A stretch of DNA of 64,000 bases from Pseudooctadecabacter jejudonensis (GCF_900172275.1 NZ_FWFT01000004.1:124001-188000); one strand, 5' to 3'. Numbered from the stretch's first letter, positions 1-9,915 are shown. Translations and numbers: made by a program. The notes: generated by a model not told the origin, from the sequence alone.

Positions 1-420
1 AAACGGCGCCGCCGACCCGACCGTGGCCAGCACTGTCAATCCGCGCTGCAACCGTTCGGTCTCCTTGGCAATCGCCACATCCATGTTGCGGTCAATCCGT
101 GCCGTGGCCCCGGCAATCAGCCCACCGTCCTGGCGGTGCGACCGTCGCCACTCCAACATACCGGCGGCAAAAATCTTCTCCGACGGGCCGCTTGGGTTCG
201 CCCCGATCCGGTCAAACAGCTCATCCAACGGGTTGCCCGACCAGAACGCCTCATCAAAGATCCGCGCCTCGGTGCGTGCTTTGCGGTACTGGATGAACTT
301 GTCCACAATCACCGCCCAACACCAGATAGAGGCGACAATCAGCATGATCATAACGATTTTTACGGTAATGGTCGCGCGGGCAAACAATGCCCACATCGTG
401 AATTCGTGTGCTACTTCCAT
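1..420 (-). CDS. tolQ: TolQ, Tol-Pal proton channel subunit (3' part cut by window edge)
   Basis: Partial gene: the first 140 codons are present and the rest runs off the left edge. The product starts MEVAHEFTMWALF, has one hydrophobic segment at about residues 17-38 and then a soluble loop containing the FDEAFWSG and AAGMLEWRRS stretches typical of TolQ/ExbB/MotA proteins. TolQ forms the inner-membrane proton channel with TolR and energises TolA-Pal during outer-membrane constriction at division. ybgC lies directly upstream on the same strand, the usual first gene of tol-pal operons, which favours TolQ over ExbB. About 113 bp separate the two genes. Confidence 0.88.
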   Translation of the reverse strand, partial: MEVAHEFTMWALFARATITVKIVMIMLIVASIWCWAVIVDKFIQYRKARTEARIFDEAFWSGNPLDELFDRIGANPSGPSEKIFAAGMLEWRRSHRQDGGLIAGATARIDRNMDVAIAKETERLQRGLTVLATVGSAAPF

Positions 421-533
421 AACGCCTGCTCTGCTTTGCGGGCCACTTTTGGCCTCTGATTGCGATCAGATGTAACGCAGGTTTGTCCGCAAAGCCAACA
501 AAACGTCAAATCGCAGGCCGCAAAGGGCTCCAA

Positions 534-923
534 TCAGTGCAGTTTTAAGCGAAATGCCGCCGGAAGACGCGCCGGCGCGCCGCCCTCGTTCAGGGCCACA
601 ATGGTCACGAGGGCCGAAAACAAGACCTCGCCGCCCCGTTCGACAGCCTGTCGCACGACCAACCGCGCGCCCGTCACGGCCTCAACATCCGTGGTGACAA
701 CCAGCTGATCATCATAATGGGCGGGCTTGTGGTAATCGGCCTCAACTCGACGCACGGCAAAAACCACGCCGTCGTCGCGCTTCATCGCCGCCTGATCGAG
801 ACCCAAACCGCGCACCCATTCCGACCGCCCACGTTCGATGAACTTCAAATAATTGGCGTAATAGACAATGCCCGCCAGATCGGTGTCTTCATAATAGACG
901 CGGATCGGAAACCGGTGGCTCAC
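534..923 (-). CDS. ybgC: YbgC-type acyl-CoA thioesterase of the Tol-Pal cluster
   Basis: A 129-residue single-domain hotdog-fold thioesterase of typical family length. The N-terminus carries the family signature YYEDTDLAGIVYYANYLKF, whose Asp in DLAGIVYY is the catalytic residue of the 4-hydroxybenzoyl-CoA thioesterase group, followed by FIERGRSEW. Family members hydrolyse acyl-CoA or acyl-ACP thioesters and act with phospholipid synthesis near the Tol complex. The start is GTG at 923, which overlaps the TGA of the upstream gene in a GTGA arrangement and implies translational coupling. It belongs to the minus-strand operon that continues into tolQ. Confidence 0.92.
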   Translation of the reverse strand: MSHRFPIRVYYEDTDLAGIVYYANYLKFIERGRSEWVRGLGLDQAAMKRDDGVVFAVRRVEADYHKPAHYDDQLVVTTDVEAVTGARLVVRQAVERGGEVLFSALVTIVALNEGGAPARLPAAFRLKLH

Positions 924-1558
924 TGGATCACCTCCCCAGCGGGCCCCATCCGAGCCGCAAGCCTGAGGGCGTGGCTTGCATCATGGGCCACAGCGGGCAT
1001 TACAGGGTCATAGAGCCCACGGATCACCGCCGCGATATCCGGCCGCAACACCGCCTTGCCGTCCACCAATGCCAGGGGCGAGCTGTCGTTGAACGCCACA
1101 TCAGACCACAGCACGATCGATTGCACCGCCTGGCTCAGCGCCAAAGTCTCCGCGGGAACCTGCGCCAATTGGTCATCCATGCGCAGGAAGATGAAACAGG
1201 CACGAATGGCCCCCGCATCATCAAACCGGAAAATCCGGTACTGGTTCGCATCCGCTTTGATCAGCCGCGTCACCAGCGGGCCCAATTCGGGCACCAATCG
1301 GTCAAGGTCCCGCACCGCTGTCAGTTCATCCCAATCCCGACAGAAAAACATCATCACGTTGACGCCCAACTCAGGGTCCGTCTCCGCCATCTGATGATTG
1401 GCCAAAAGGCACACGGCCTCAAACGCGCCCTTCATCAAAGAGATGGTCTCGTCTTCCACTCCAAAAATGACAGGCACAAGGGGCCGGCCCCAGCGCGCAC
1501 AAAGATAGGTGTCGTCTGACCGCGTGAACAACGCAGCTATTGTGTCGTGATCCATCAT
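920..1558 (-). CDS. Conserved protein of unknown function in the ruv-tol interval
   Basis: A soluble protein of about 212 residues starting MMDHDTIAALF. I chose ATG at 1558 over the longer frame reaching 1615 because AAGGCG sits a few bases before it and the longer version would run through a terminator hairpin. There is no signal peptide or membrane segment. Visible stretches include VPVIFGVEDETISLMKGAF and FRFDDAGAIRACFIFLRMD, giving an alternating alpha/beta look, but I recognise no catalytic motif. It overlaps ybgC by four bases, so it is probably the first gene of the ybgC-tolQ operon. Function unknown. Confidence 0.75.
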   Translation of the reverse strand: MMDHDTIAALFTRSDDTYLCARWGRPLVPVIFGVEDETISLMKGAFEAVCLLANHQMAETDPELGVNVMMFFCRDWDELTAVRDLDRLVPELGPLVTRLIKADANQYRIFRFDDAGAIRACFIFLRMDDQLAQVPAETLALSQAVQSIVLWSDVAFNDSSPLALVDGKAVLRPDIAAVIRGLYDPVMPAVAHDASHALRLAARMGPAGEVIQ

Positions 1559-1615
1559 GTCGCCTTGATGCGCGAAATCGGCGGCCCTGAAAAGGGTCAG
1601 CGCCCCAAAACCCAT

Positions 1616-1637
1616 AAAACCGCCTCGGGCGGTTTTT
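1616..1637 (-). terminator. Terminator between ruvCAB and the ybgC-tol operon
   Basis: Hairpin with nine-base arms AAAACCGCC / GGCGGTTTT and a TCG loop. The A and T ends make it workable on both strands. It lies between the ruvB stop and the start of the next minus-strand gene, so it most likely ends ruvCAB transcription. Confidence 0.7.
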
Positions 1638-1753
1638 CAAGCGCCCCAAACCAACACGTCTGCACGAAATCATCCTACATGACGCGCAGTTCCGCCCAGC
1701 TTCGCTGCACACCGTAAACCCAGGCGCGCGCCCACCAATCAACGTGCAGCACC

Positions 1754-1784
1754 CCTCTTCATCTGACCAGAAAAACTCAAACCC
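1754..1784 (-). repeat. Dispersed 3' element, copy 1 (after ruvB)
   Basis: Read on the minus strand this contains GAGTTTTTCTGGTCAGATGA, seven bases after the ruvB stop. It is one of eight related elements in the window, all placed downstream of a gene and in its orientation. Confidence 0.55.
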
Positions 1785-1790
1785 GGCGTC

Positions 1791-2804
1791 TCAGCCAAAC
1801 AAATCCGTCTGCCCCTTGGGTGCCGCCATGCCCAAATGTGTCCACGCCTTTTGCGCCAGCATCCGCCCGCGCGGTGTGCGCTGGATCAGGCCTTGCTGCA
1901 GCAAATAAGGCTCAATCACCTCTTCGAGGGCATCGCGGCTTTCACTCAGCGCCGCTGACAATGTCTCAATCCCCACAGGTCCGCCCTGATAATTCTCGGC
2001 AATCAGTCGCAAATACCGGCGGTCTGCCCCATCAAGGCCCAAATGATCCACACCCAACCGCGTCAAGGCGCGGTCCGCGATCTCTTGACTGACGGTGCCG
2101 TCGCCCTCGACGACCGCAAAATCCACCACCCGACGCAGCAGACGGCCCGCGATGCGCGGCGTGCCCCGCGCACGCCGTGCGATTTCCTCGGCCCCGCCCT
2201 CGGTGGCCGGCGCCCCCATCAGACGGGCGCCTCGCGTCACGATCTCATGCAACTCCGCCACCGTGTAGAATTGCAGCCGCGTCGGGATGCCGAACCGGTC
2301 GCGCAGTGGCGTGGTCAAAAGCCCCATCCGCGTCGTTGCCCCAATCAGGGTGAACGGCTGCAGCTCAATGCGCACTGTGCGCGCCGCGGGTCCTTCGCCG
2401 ATCACCAGATCAAGCTCGAAATCCTCCAACGCGGGATACAGCACCTCTTCGACGGCAGGGTTCAACCTGTGGATTTCGTCGATAAACAGCACATCACGCG
2501 CCTCAAGGTTGGTCAGGATCGCGGCCAGATCGCCCGCCTTGGCCAACACAGGACCAGATGTCATGCGAAACCCCACGCCAAGCTCACGCGCCATGATCTG
2601 CGCCAGCGTGGTTTTGCCAAGACCGGGTGGCCCATGAAACAACGTATGATCCATTGCCTCGCCGCGCCGCTTGGCGCTTTCGATGAACACCTTGAGGTTC
2701 GCGCGCGCCTCCGCCTGCCCGATGAAGTCGTCCAGCACCTGCGGGCGCAGGGCCCTGTCGTTGTCCCCGGCCTGACGGTCCGGCTGCACCACAGTCTCTG
2801 ACAT
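1791..2804 (-). CDS. ruvB: RuvB, Holliday junction branch-migration helicase
   Basis: A 337-residue AAA+ ATPase of normal RuvB length. Visible motifs are Walker [10 protein letters not shown] near residue 60, Walker [10 protein letters not shown], sensor [10 protein letters not shown], the arginine-finger region TPLRDRFGI, and the C-terminal winged helix around [11 protein letters not shown]. RuvB hexamers pump DNA through Holliday junctions held by RuvA before RuvC cleaves them. GTG at 2807 and ATG at 2804 are adjacent; I use the ATG, preceded by AAGGGGTGAGG. Last gene of ruvC-ruvA-ruvB; the ruvA stop is a few bases upstream. Confidence 0.97.
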   Translation of the reverse strand: MSETVVQPDRQAGDNDRALRPQVLDDFIGQAEARANLKVFIESAKRRGEAMDHTLFHGPPGLGKTTLAQIMARELGVGFRMTSGPVLAKAGDLAAILTNLEARDVLFIDEIHRLNPAVEEVLYPALEDFELDLVIGEGPAARTVRIELQPFTLIGATTRMGLLTTPLRDRFGIPTRLQFYTVAELHEIVTRGARLMGAPATEGGAEEIARRARGTPRIAGRLLRRVVDFAVVEGDGTVSQEIADRALTRLGVDHLGLDGADRRYLRLIAENYQGGPVGIETLSAALSESRDALEEVIEPYLLQQGLIQRTPRGRMLAQKAWTHLGMAAPKGQTDLFG

Positions 2805-2808
2805 CACC

Positions 2809-3468
2809 TCACCCCTTCGGCGCCAACAGCTTCAACGCGGCGCGGATCAACGTGGCCGCATCCGCGCTTGGGTCTTCGCCCGCGGCCTGTGCAATGGCCT
2901 GCGTTGCCTCTGACGGGCCATAGCCCAGATTGCCCAAGGCCGACAGTGCGTCCGCCTGCGCCAAGCCGTCGCTTGGGGCGACAACCTCGACGGCTTCGAT
3001 GACCGCATCGGATCCCGCGTCAGCGGGGGTCGATGCGGCACTGCTTTGGCCAGCCATGGCCATCACCGTATGGGCCTTGTCCTTCAATTCCAAAATTGCC
3101 TTCTTGGCCGTCTTTGGCCCCACACCCTTGGCCGTGGCCACGGCGGCCCAATCGCCCAGCGCAATGGCGCGTCCAACGCCATCCGCGCCCAGCGCGCCAA
3201 GGATCGCCAAAGACGCCTTCGCCCCGATGCCCTGCACGGACATCAGCAACCGGTGCCATTCCTTTTCCACCAAGGTGGTAAACCCGAACAACTGCAACAG
3301 ATCTTCGCGCACCAGCAGATCCGTATAAAGCGCCACAGCGTCCCCCGGTGCGGGCAGTGAAGCCATCACGCGGTCAGAGACATAGACAACATAGCCCACG
3401 CCGCGCACATCAATCAGCACGTGATCACTGGCCTTGTATTCCAACCGTCCGGCCACCCGCCCGATCAT
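2809..3468 (-). CDS. ruvA: RuvA, Holliday junction binding subunit
   Basis: Starts [12 protein letters not shown], the family N-terminus, so the longer frame to 3522 is rejected. Domain I is the OB fold (residues 1-65). Two helix-hairpin-helix motifs follow, visible as [13 protein letters not shown] and [16 protein letters not shown], then an Ala-rich linker and the small domain III ([16 protein letters not shown]) that contacts RuvB. About 219 residues, slightly long because of the linker. The ATG overlaps the ruvC TGA by four bases. Expression is therefore likely coupled along ruvCAB. Confidence 0.96.
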   Translation of the reverse strand: MIGRVAGRLEYKASDHVLIDVRGVGYVVYVSDRVMASLPAPGDAVALYTDLLVREDLLQLFGFTTLVEKEWHRLLMSVQGIGAKASLAILGALGADGVGRAIALGDWAAVATAKGVGPKTAKKAILELKDKAHTVMAMAGQSSAASTPADAGSDAVIEAVEVVAPSDGLAQADALSALGNLGYGPSEATQAIAQAAGEDPSADAATLIRAALKLLAPKG

Positions 3469-3962
3469 GCCGACACCCGGCGCGCTGTGGCCTGTGCAGA
3501 TTGCAAATGGTGCGCATGACAAATGGCGATGGCCAGCGCGTCTGCCGCATCGGCCCCTGCCAATTCCACCCCCGGCAATTGCAACTTCACCATATGCTGA
3601 ACCTGCGCCTTGTCCGCGTGGCCCACACCCACAACGGCCTTCTTGACCTTGTTGGGCGCGTATTCCCCGATGGCCAATCCCGCGCGGGCTGGCACCAACA
3701 GCGCAATTCCTCGCGCCTGACCCAGCTTCAGGGTGCCTGACCCGTCCTTGTTCACAAACGTCTGCTCCACTGCGGCGGCGGTCGGCGCGAATTCTGCGAT
3801 CACATCTTCAAGCTGGTCGTGCAAAGACACCAAACGATCCGCCAATTCACCGGTGCCGGACTTGGCCGTGCCGTTGGCAATATGACGCAGGCGAGAGCCA
3901 GAGACCTCAATCACGCCCCAGCCCATGTTCCGCAACCCTGGATCAATGCCCAATACTCGCAT
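3465..3962 (-). CDS. ruvC: RuvC, Holliday junction resolvase
   Basis: A 165-residue RNase H-fold endonuclease. The first catalytic acidic residue is in [16 protein letters not shown], Glu is in [14 protein letters not shown], and the C-terminal acidic pair is in [16 protein letters not shown], so the active site looks complete. RuvC cuts Holliday junctions symmetrically after RuvAB branch migration. It is the first gene of the operon; the promoter should lie in the 318-bp divergent region upstream. No SOS (LexA) box was recognised by eye. Confidence 0.97.
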   Translation of the reverse strand: MRVLGIDPGLRNMGWGVIEVSGSRLRHIANGTAKSGTGELADRLVSLHDQLEDVIAEFAPTAAAVEQTFVNKDGSGTLKLGQARGIALLVPARAGLAIGEYAPNKVKKAVVGVGHADKAQVQHMVKLQLPGVELAGADAADALAIAICHAHHLQSAQATARRVSA

Positions 3963-4280
3963 TCTTTGCCCCGTTTATCTCTTGTTAAGACTGGGGTTAG
4001 CACAAAAGGCGAACACCCGCCTAGCCCCGATTGTGTCGGGGCGGTCCCGCCCAATGTGAACAAAGCGGCCTAAAAACGTCATTTTCCAGCCTGTTTTCGA
4101 CACAGTTTAACGCAAATTAACCTATATTTATGAATACCTTACGTATCACCCATGGTCATGCAAAAATCGCATATCACCCATGCTAAAGCGGCAGTGGTGA
4201 AACGGAAAATTAGCCCCTACCTGCCCCCCAGAAAGATTTCCCTGTAACGGCGCCTGCCCTTTTTTATCGGAGTATGACCC
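3963..4280. other. Divergent intergenic region, ruvC / DUF1127 gene
   Basis: 318 bp without a supported gene. It holds the presumed promoters for ruvC (leftward) and the DUF1127 gene (rightward). An AT-rich patch at 4105-4140 contains two TTAAC pentamers, and TATCACCCATG occurs twice near 4144 and 4171. No confident operator was assigned. Confidence 0.5.
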
Positions 4281-4478
4281 ATGGCCGCCATCGACTACCG
4301 CTCTGCCGCACCAAAAACCGGCTTTTCCCTGCAATCCATCGTCGGCACCCTTGTCGCATGGAACGACCGCCGCATGACCCGCGCCTCTCTCAACCGCCTC
4401 ACCGCACGTGAGCTGGACGACATCGGACTGACACGCGGCGACATCGACGCAGTCGCTTATGGCAACCTGATCCGCTAA
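4281..4478 (+). CDS. DUF1127 (YjiS-like) small protein
   Basis: A 65-residue protein. The C-terminal half, WNDRRMTRASLNRLTARELDDIGL, is the DUF1127 signature, an Arg-rich helical motif. It continues TRGDIDAVAYGNLIR, the usual ending. Small DUF1127 proteins in alphaproteobacteria have been linked to RNA binding and to phosphate, stress and growth control, but no role can be fixed for this one. GGAG lies about nine bases before the ATG. It is a single-gene unit: a strong hairpin terminator begins 23 bases after the stop. Confidence 0.88.
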   Translation: MAAIDYRSAAPKTGFSLQSIVGTLVAWNDRRMTRASLNRLTARELDDIGLTRGDIDAVAYGNLIR

Positions 4479-4500
4479 GCGCGCCTTCAGTTCAACGACA

Positions 4501-4534
4501 AACGCCGCCCCTGACATCAGGGGCGGCGTTTTGC
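4501..4534 (+). terminator. Terminator after the DUF1127 gene
   Basis: Perfect 14-bp arms AACGCCGCCCCTGA / TCAGGGGCGGCGTT around a CA centre, followed by TTGCGTTTTG. It can also serve the convergent minus-strand gene at 4573. Confidence 0.85.
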
Positions 4535-4572
4535 GTTTTGGGGCATGGCGGGCGGATCAAACCGCCGCACGT

Positions 4573-4923
4573 TCAGCGCTGAAAAAAGAACTGTTTCAGA
4601 TACCCGCCCACGGCGACCGTCACCGGCTCTGGCTGCATCACAACCGCACCGGCCTGTTCCAGCAGTGTTCCCTGTCGCAGGGCCTCCACGCGCAGATCGT
4701 AATTGTTGGGCCCGATCTGAGCGAACAAAACCGATTTGAACAGGATCAACAGCCCGACCAGAACAGCCAACCCGCGCCAAGGAAATTGCGGACGGATCAA
4801 ACGCGGTCGGGACCGGATCAGCCCATCGCGCCCCACGCGGTGTACCACACCGTTCCGCTTCATCTTGTCGTGTTTACGCACCACTCGGCGGAGACGTTCA
4901 TTCAACGACGCATCAATAGTCAT
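4573..4923 (-). CDS. Single-pass membrane protein of unknown function
   Basis: A 116-residue protein. A basic N-terminal region (NERLRRVVRKHDKMKRNG, RVGRDGLIRSRPRLIRP) precedes one hydrophobic helix, about residues 50-68 (GLAVLVGLLILFKSVLFA), and a short periplasmic tail of about 45 residues. By the positive-inside rule the N-terminus is cytoplasmic. I do not recognise a family domain. It stands alone on the minus strand, facing the DUF1127 terminator, with 116 bp between its start and the prmA stop. Function unknown. Confidence 0.7.
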   Translation of the reverse strand: MTIDASLNERLRRVVRKHDKMKRNGVVHRVGRDGLIRSRPRLIRPQFPWRGLAVLVGLLILFKSVLFAQIGPNNYDLRVEALRQGTLLEQAGAVVMQPEPVTVAVGGYLKQFFFQR

Positions 4924-5039
4924 AACAGCAGCCTAACTCACACATAGGCCCCCACCTACGCGATGCAGAGTCACCTCCAAATAAGGCAAAAATGGGGCAA
5001 ACCCTGAAAATTTGGCCAAAACCTGTTGTAAACGTGCAA

Positions 5040-5915
5040 TTAACCCTGTTGGCGGCGCAACGTCAGGGTCGTCCAGTCAACAATCTGGTCACGCGTCTGC
5101 AGATTGAACCCTGCGCGTGCATAAACCTCAATCACCTCGTCGGCCTGTTCATTCAAAATCCCCGAAAGAATCGCGGCCCCGCCGGGCTTGCACGCCTCTG
5201 CCATGTCCTCCGCCAGCATAATCAGCGGCCCCTTGAGGATGTTGGCAAAGATCAAATCAAACGGTGCGGCTCTCGCCAGATCTGGCGCGTCAAAGCCCGC
5301 CGCCACCACGCATTTTACAGCGCCTGCCATGTTATTGGCCGCCAGATTGGCCTCTGCCACATCGACCGCCACGGGATCAATGTCACTGGCAATCACGGCC
5401 GCGTCCGTCGTCTTGGCCGCCGCCATCGCCAGAACGGCGGTCCCACAGCCGATGTCGGCCACATCGGCAAAGGTCTCTCCCGCCGCCAACATCGCATCAA
5501 AGGCCCGCAGGCAGCCCAGCGTTGTGCCATGGTGGCCGGTCCCAAAGGCCATGGCCGCATCAATCAACAGCCCCACGCGGCCCTCCGGCAGGGTGTCCGC
5601 GTCATGGCTGCCATAAACGTAAAACCGCCCCGCCTCCACCGGTGCCAGTTCGCGGCGCACATGGGCGACCCAATCTGTGTCCGGAACTTGCGACACGGCA
5701 AAGGGCTTTGCCCCGAACGTCGCCGCCAACAGCGCCAATGCGGCCTCATCGGGCTGGCCCTCAAAATAGCCGCCGACTTCCCACAATCCGCTGTCGTCTT
5801 CGACCTCGAATACGCCGATCCCTGTTGGCTCAGGTGTCATCCTCTCCATCGCGGCGCCCAGGGCGTCCGCCGCCGGTTTGCCTGCCAATGTGGTCAATGC
5901 TGTCCAAGTCGCCAT
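5040..5915 (-). CDS. prmA: PrmA, ribosomal protein L11 methyltransferase
   Basis: About 291 residues from MATWTALTTLAG. I chose ATG at 5915 because GGAG precedes it and the longer frame has no family similarity. The N-terminal substrate-recognition domain is followed by the SAM-binding Rossmann fold, with AFGTGHHGTTLGCL, motif I ADIGCGTAVLAMAAAK, acidic SDIDPVAVDVA, and FANILKGPL, the family's catalytic-loop region. PrmA trimethylates several amino groups of ribosomal protein L11. It follows the MFS gene after only five bases, so the two are probably co-transcribed. Confidence 0.94.
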   Translation of the reverse strand: MATWTALTTLAGKPAADALGAAMERMTPEPTGIGVFEVEDDSGLWEVGGYFEGQPDEAALALLAATFGAKPFAVSQVPDTDWVAHVRRELAPVEAGRFYVYGSHDADTLPEGRVGLLIDAAMAFGTGHHGTTLGCLRAFDAMLAAGETFADVADIGCGTAVLAMAAAKTTDAAVIASDIDPVAVDVAEANLAANNMAGAVKCVVAAGFDAPDLARAAPFDLIFANILKGPLIMLAEDMAEACKPGGAAILSGILNEQADEVIEVYARAGFNLQTRDQIVDWTTLTLRRQQG

Positions 5916-5920
5916 GTCTC

Positions 5921-7156
5921 TCACTCCGCTGGCGCAGGCGTCATCACCCCGCGCGCAAATATCGTTTCTCGTCCCGCCTCGGGGTGGCGGGGGATCATCA
6001 GCGACAAGATCAACGACACAATCGCCATCCCCGCTGCCGCCATAAACACCAAGCCGGGCGACGTCAGCCACAAATACCCAAGCGCCGCAGGCAAAAAGAC
6101 CGCGGCGATATGGTTGATCGTAAAGGCCACCGCTGCCGTGGGCGCAATGTCACCCGGATCCGCAATCTTCTGAAAATATGTCTTCAACGCCAGCGCGAGG
6201 CTGAAGAAGATGTGGTTGAACACATACAAGGCCGCGGCCAGCATCACGCCCCAGCCGAAATAATACAGACCACCGTAAAGGAAAAAGATCGCAGCCAGAC
6301 CGATGTATTCAAACACCAGCGCATTGCGCTCCCCGAACACGGCCACCGCGCGACCCACCAACGGGGCGGTGATGATGTTGGCCATCAGCGTGATCAGGAA
6401 CAGCGATGTGACCTCATGCACGGCAAAGCCGAATTTCTCGACCATCATAAAACCGGCAAACACCACGAAGATCTGCCGCCGTGCGCCGGACATGAACTGC
6501 AGCGCATAATACAGCCAATACCGCTTGCGCAGCACAAACTGTTTGCGTTGGGGGTTGGGGGACTCAAATTGCGGATAGGCCAGCAGGCAGAACACACCCA
6601 CGATGGCCGTAATCCCGCCAGATACCCAGTAAACAATGGAATAGGAGAGGCCCAGCGCCTCCCACGTCAGCACAATCAAGACATAGGCCAGAAACGTGGC
6701 CCCTGATCCGGCCGCAATCAACCACCCCAACGTTTGCGGCGCACGCGCCTTGTCGATCCATTGCAGCTGTAGCGACTGATTGACCGTCTCGTAATAATGA
6801 AACCCGATGGAGCTGAGCATGGTGATCACCAGTATCCCGCCCATGCTGGGGAATTGCGCCGTCATCGCCGTGGCCACCCCCAACAGCACCAGCGACACCA
6901 ACCCCAAAACCTGTTCGCGAAACAGCATCAACAGGACAATCACGCCCACGGCAAAAAACCCTGGAATTTCGCGCACGGTATGCAGCCAACCAATGTCGGA
7001 CCCGTCAAAATCCGCGGCCTCAATGACAAAGTTGTTCAGCAAGGCCGACCACGTCGAAAACGCAATCGGCATGGCCGCCGCCATCAGGAACAACAAAGTC
7101 ACAGGTCGCCGCCAAAGAGGCAGTGCCCGGGCATCAGACAAGGTCACAGTTTTCAT
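5921..7156 (-). CDS. MFS transporter, 12 predicted membrane helices
   Basis: About 411 residues from MKTVTLSDARALPLW (ATG at 7156; upstream in-frame codons lack similarity and would cross the divergent promoter). Hydrophobic segments occur through the whole length, for example MAAAMPIAFSTWSALLNNF, FFAVGVIVLLML and ALGYLWLTSPGLVFMAAAG. Short loops and a central charged loop (NPQRKQFVLRKRYW) fit a 12-helix major facilitator. The substrate cannot be told. It sits directly upstream of prmA and is divergent from the small gene at 7233. Confidence 0.82.
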   Translation of the reverse strand: MKTVTLSDARALPLWRRPVTLLFLMAAAMPIAFSTWSALLNNFVIEAADFDGSDIGWLHTVREIPGFFAVGVIVLLMLFREQVLGLVSLVLLGVATAMTAQFPSMGGILVITMLSSIGFHYYETVNQSLQLQWIDKARAPQTLGWLIAAGSGATFLAYVLIVLTWEALGLSYSIVYWVSGGITAIVGVFCLLAYPQFESPNPQRKQFVLRKRYWLYYALQFMSGARRQIFVVFAGFMMVEKFGFAVHEVTSLFLITLMANIITAPLVGRAVAVFGERNALVFEYIGLAAIFFLYGGLYYFGWGVMLAAALYVFNHIFFSLALALKTYFQKIADPGDIAPTAAVAFTINHIAAVFLPAALGYLWLTSPGLVFMAAAGMAIVSLILSLMIPRHPEAGRETIFARGVMTPAPAE

Positions 7157-7232
7157 AGGCCCCGTCCTACGCCCCATACCCCCTATTGTCGAACCCGCAT
7201 TTGCGCATATCCTGCCACCAAAGGATGCACAG

Positions 7233-7535
7233 ATGCCAAAGACCTCACACGACAAAATTGACGTTCAAAACATCAACACACCGGGCAAAACCACCCGCGT
7301 GGACGCCGCGAAATACCGCGCCATGCTGGACGCGATGATGCAGGTGATGACCAAAACCGCCCCCGGCGACACCGCCAAGGATATCAAAGACGCGACAAAG
7401 CCGCACCTGCCGCAGGCTCTTTTTCCCGAAGGCGCAACCTCCGGCTGGTGGCAAAAAACGGTCCAACTGGATCTTGAGGCCAAGGGCATCATCACCCGCA
7501 GCCCCACCAAACCTTTGCGGTTTTACCTCACCTGA
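7233..7535 (+). CDS. Small conserved protein, DUF6958-like
   Basis: A 100-residue soluble protein starting MPKTSHDKIDVQNINTPGK; AAGGA precedes the ATG at suitable distance. The sequence YRAMLDAMMQVM and the C-terminal FPEGATSGWWQKTVQLDLEA followed by KGIITRSP match what I remember of DUF6958 proteins. The C-terminal block looks like a winged-helix recognition region (SGWWQKTVQLDLEAKGII), but DNA binding is inference. It is transcribed away from the MFS gene. The family assignment is from memory and is the weak point. Confidence 0.7.
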   Translation: MPKTSHDKIDVQNINTPGKTTRVDAAKYRAMLDAMMQVMTKTAPGDTAKDIKDATKPHLPQALFPEGATSGWWQKTVQLDLEAKGIITRSPTKPLRFYLT

Positions 7536-7584
7536 CCCGCAACGCCCCTCCAAAGGCCGCACCTCTGGTGTGGAAAACCGCGCC

Positions 7585-7612
7585 CCTGTTTCGCTGTTTC
7601 AAAAATATGCAA
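7585..7612 (-). repeat. Dispersed 3' element, copy 2 (after priA)
   Basis: On the minus strand it reads ATATTTTTGAAACAGCGAAA, about 35 bases downstream of the priA stop. It is a divergent member of the eight-copy family. Confidence 0.45.
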
Positions 7613-7644
7613 AAAACAGTCCAGCCACCACGCGCCTCGCTGGC

Positions 7645-9837
7645 TCAATAAAAACTCTGCGGATCAATATCGATGGCCATGCGCAGCTCACCGCGCAATT
7701 TGAACTGGCCCGCCCAAGCCGCCAAAGCGGCCTGCAACGGCGCGCCCTTCTCCGCCTTCACCAACAATCGAACCCGATGCCGCCCACGGATCCGTGCGAT
7801 GGGGGCGGGCGCGGGGCCAAACACCTGCGCCCCGATCCGGCGCAACGGCGCATCGTTGCGCGCCATTTGCGTGCCCAAATCGAACACCTCCTGCACATCC
7901 GTAGACGATAAAACGATGCCCGCCATCCGCCCATATGGCGGCACGCCCGCGGCCTTGCGCTCACCCGCTTCGGCGGCCCAGAACGCCTCCTCGTCGCCCC
8001 CCAGGATGGCGCGGATCACGGGATGTTCGGGCTGAAATGTCTGCAACACCGCCTCCCCGGGGGCCTCTGCGCGCCCTGCACGGCCCGCGACTTGCCGCAT
8101 CAGCTGAAATGTCCGCTCCGCCGCGCGCAAATCCGACCCCTGCAACCCAAGGTCGGCGTCAATGACACCAACAAGGGTCAGCTTCGGGAAATTGTGCCCC
8201 TTGGCCACCAGCTGAGTTCCCACAATCACATCCGCGTCCCCTCGCGCGATGCTCTCGATATGCTCTTTCAAGGCCCGCGCGGACCCATACAAATCCGACG
8301 ACAGCACCGCCACCCGCGCGTCTGGAAACAGCGCCTGCGCCTCTTCGGCCATCCGCTCGACACCTGGCCCGACAGGGGCCAATCGGTCTTCTGCCTCGCA
8401 AGACGGGCAGACCGTGGGCATCGGTTTCGTCTCCCCGCATTGATGGCACATCAGCCGTTTCAGAAACCGATGTTCCACCATCGTCGCATCGCAATCATCG
8501 CAGCCAATCTGATGCCCGCAGGCCCTGCAGATCGTCACCGGCGCATAGCCGCGACGGTTGAGAAACAGCAACGACTGCTCGCCCCGTTCCAACCTCTGGC
8601 GCACTTTGCCCGCCAGCGTGGGCGACACCCAGCGGCTCCCCGGCAAATCCTCCGCGCGCATATCAATCGCGGACATATCCGGCAACACAGCGGCCCCATA
8701 GCGCGACGTCAGCGTCACACGCGCATATTTGCCCGCCTCCACATTCGCCCAGCTCTCAAGCGACGGCGTGGCCGAGGCCAGCACCACCTGTGCCCCATTC
8801 AGCGACGCCCGCAAAACGGTCATATCGCGGGCGTTGTACAGCACCCCGTCCTCTTGTTTGTAGGACGTGTCATGTTCCTCATCGACGACGATCAACCCCA
8901 GATCCCGGTACGGCAAAAACAAAGCAGAGCGCGCGCCCACGACCAATTGTGCCTCCCCCTGCCCGACCATTTTCCAGCAGCGCCGCCGTTCGGTCATCGT
9001 CACACCGGAATGCCATTCGGCGGGCTTCATCCCGAACCGCGCCTCGACCCGTGTGATGAACTCGGACGTCAGTGCAATTTCCGGCAATAGAACCAGCGCC
9101 TGCCGTCCTTGGCGCAGGCATTCCGCCACGGCCTCAAGATAGACTTCGGTCTTGCCCGATCCGGTCACACCCTTCAGCAACGTCGTGCCATAGGTGCCCG
9201 ACCGCACCGCGTCGCGGAGCACCCGAGCACCGCCCTCCTGGTCGTCGGTCAAATCCTTACGGCCATATTCCGGATCAAGCCGAGGATAGGGCAGATCGCG
9301 GGGGCTGTCTTCTTCGGCAACCGCCCCCAATTTCACCAATCCTTTGACGACGGACGATGTGACGCCAGCCATGTCCGCCACTTCCTTAAGCGTAAAAGAC
9401 AGCCCGCCGTAGTCCCGCAGCACATCCAGCACCTTGGTGCGGGCCTCGGTCATGCGGTCCGGCGTCACCGATCCCAATCGGTAGACCTTGCGCATGGACG
9501 GCGCATCGCCCAAGCCCGGCGCGCGGGTGGCCAGCCGCAACATCGCGCTCAGCGGGGTCAGCGTATAGTCCGCAGCACGGGTCAGGAACTGCTGCATCTC
9601 ATCGGCCATGGGCGCCACATCCAGCACGCGGATGACCGACCGCACCTTGGCATAGTCCCAATCACCCTTGCCCGCTGACCAAACCACGCCCAGCACTTTG
9701 CGTGGGCCCAACGGGACCTCGACGAAGGCCCCAAGGCTGCAGCCGCCTTCGGGCGCTTTGTAATCCAGCACGCGGTCAATCGGCTGAGTGGTCAAGACCC
9801 CCACCAATTCGCCTTCATGGAAAAAATCGCCCCGCAC
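7645..9837 (-). CDS. priA: PriA, primosomal replication-restart helicase
   Basis: A 730-residue protein. The N-terminal 3'-end-binding domain begins [20 protein letters not shown]. Walker A is GVTGSGKT (223-230) and the DEEH box is at 319-322. Eight Cys of the zinc region are visible in [13 protein letters not shown] and [17 protein letters not shown], and helicase motifs V-VI include [12 protein letters not shown] and QVAGRAGRA. PriA reloads DnaB at stalled forks. The start is GTG at 9837, immediately preceded by an in-frame TAG, so it is the earliest possible start. It is divergent from the transaldolase gene, with 78 bp between. Confidence 0.97.
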   Translation of the reverse strand: MRGDFFHEGELVGVLTTQPIDRVLDYKAPEGGCSLGAFVEVPLGPRKVLGVVWSAGKGDWDYAKVRSVIRVLDVAPMADEMQQFLTRAADYTLTPLSAMLRLATRAPGLGDAPSMRKVYRLGSVTPDRMTEARTKVLDVLRDYGGLSFTLKEVADMAGVTSSVVKGLVKLGAVAEEDSPRDLPYPRLDPEYGRKDLTDDQEGGARVLRDAVRSGTYGTTLLKGVTGSGKTEVYLEAVAECLRQGRQALVLLPEIALTSEFITRVEARFGMKPAEWHSGVTMTERRRCWKMVGQGEAQLVVGARSALFLPYRDLGLIVVDEEHDTSYKQEDGVLYNARDMTVLRASLNGAQVVLASATPSLESWANVEAGKYARVTLTSRYGAAVLPDMSAIDMRAEDLPGSRWVSPTLAGKVRQRLERGEQSLLFLNRRGYAPVTICRACGHQIGCDDCDATMVEHRFLKRLMCHQCGETKPMPTVCPSCEAEDRLAPVGPGVERMAEEAQALFPDARVAVLSSDLYGSARALKEHIESIARGDADVIVGTQLVAKGHNFPKLTLVGVIDADLGLQGSDLRAAERTFQLMRQVAGRAGRAEAPGEAVLQTFQPEHPVIRAILGGDEEAFWAAEAGERKAAGVPPYGRMAGIVLSSTDVQEVFDLGTQMARNDAPLRRIGAQVFGPAPAPIARIRGRHRVRLLVKAEKGAPLQAALAAWAGQFKLRGELRMAIDIDPQSFY

Positions 9838-9915
9838 CTACAGCCCTTTCGTCTTGTGCCCGCATCAGGTAAACGCTCGGCCAACCATATCCAACCCAGA
9901 CCGGAGTGCACCCCC

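Noticed and set aside
4108-4122. TTAAC-N5-TTAAC considered as a CtrA site
   Set aside because: The spacing is one base short of TTAA-N7-TTAA and only one such site is present; not enough to call.
5264-6706. 480-codon Pro/Arg/His-rich plus-strand frame
   Set aside because: It overlaps prmA and the MFS gene in the other strand; the composition is that of a shadow frame.
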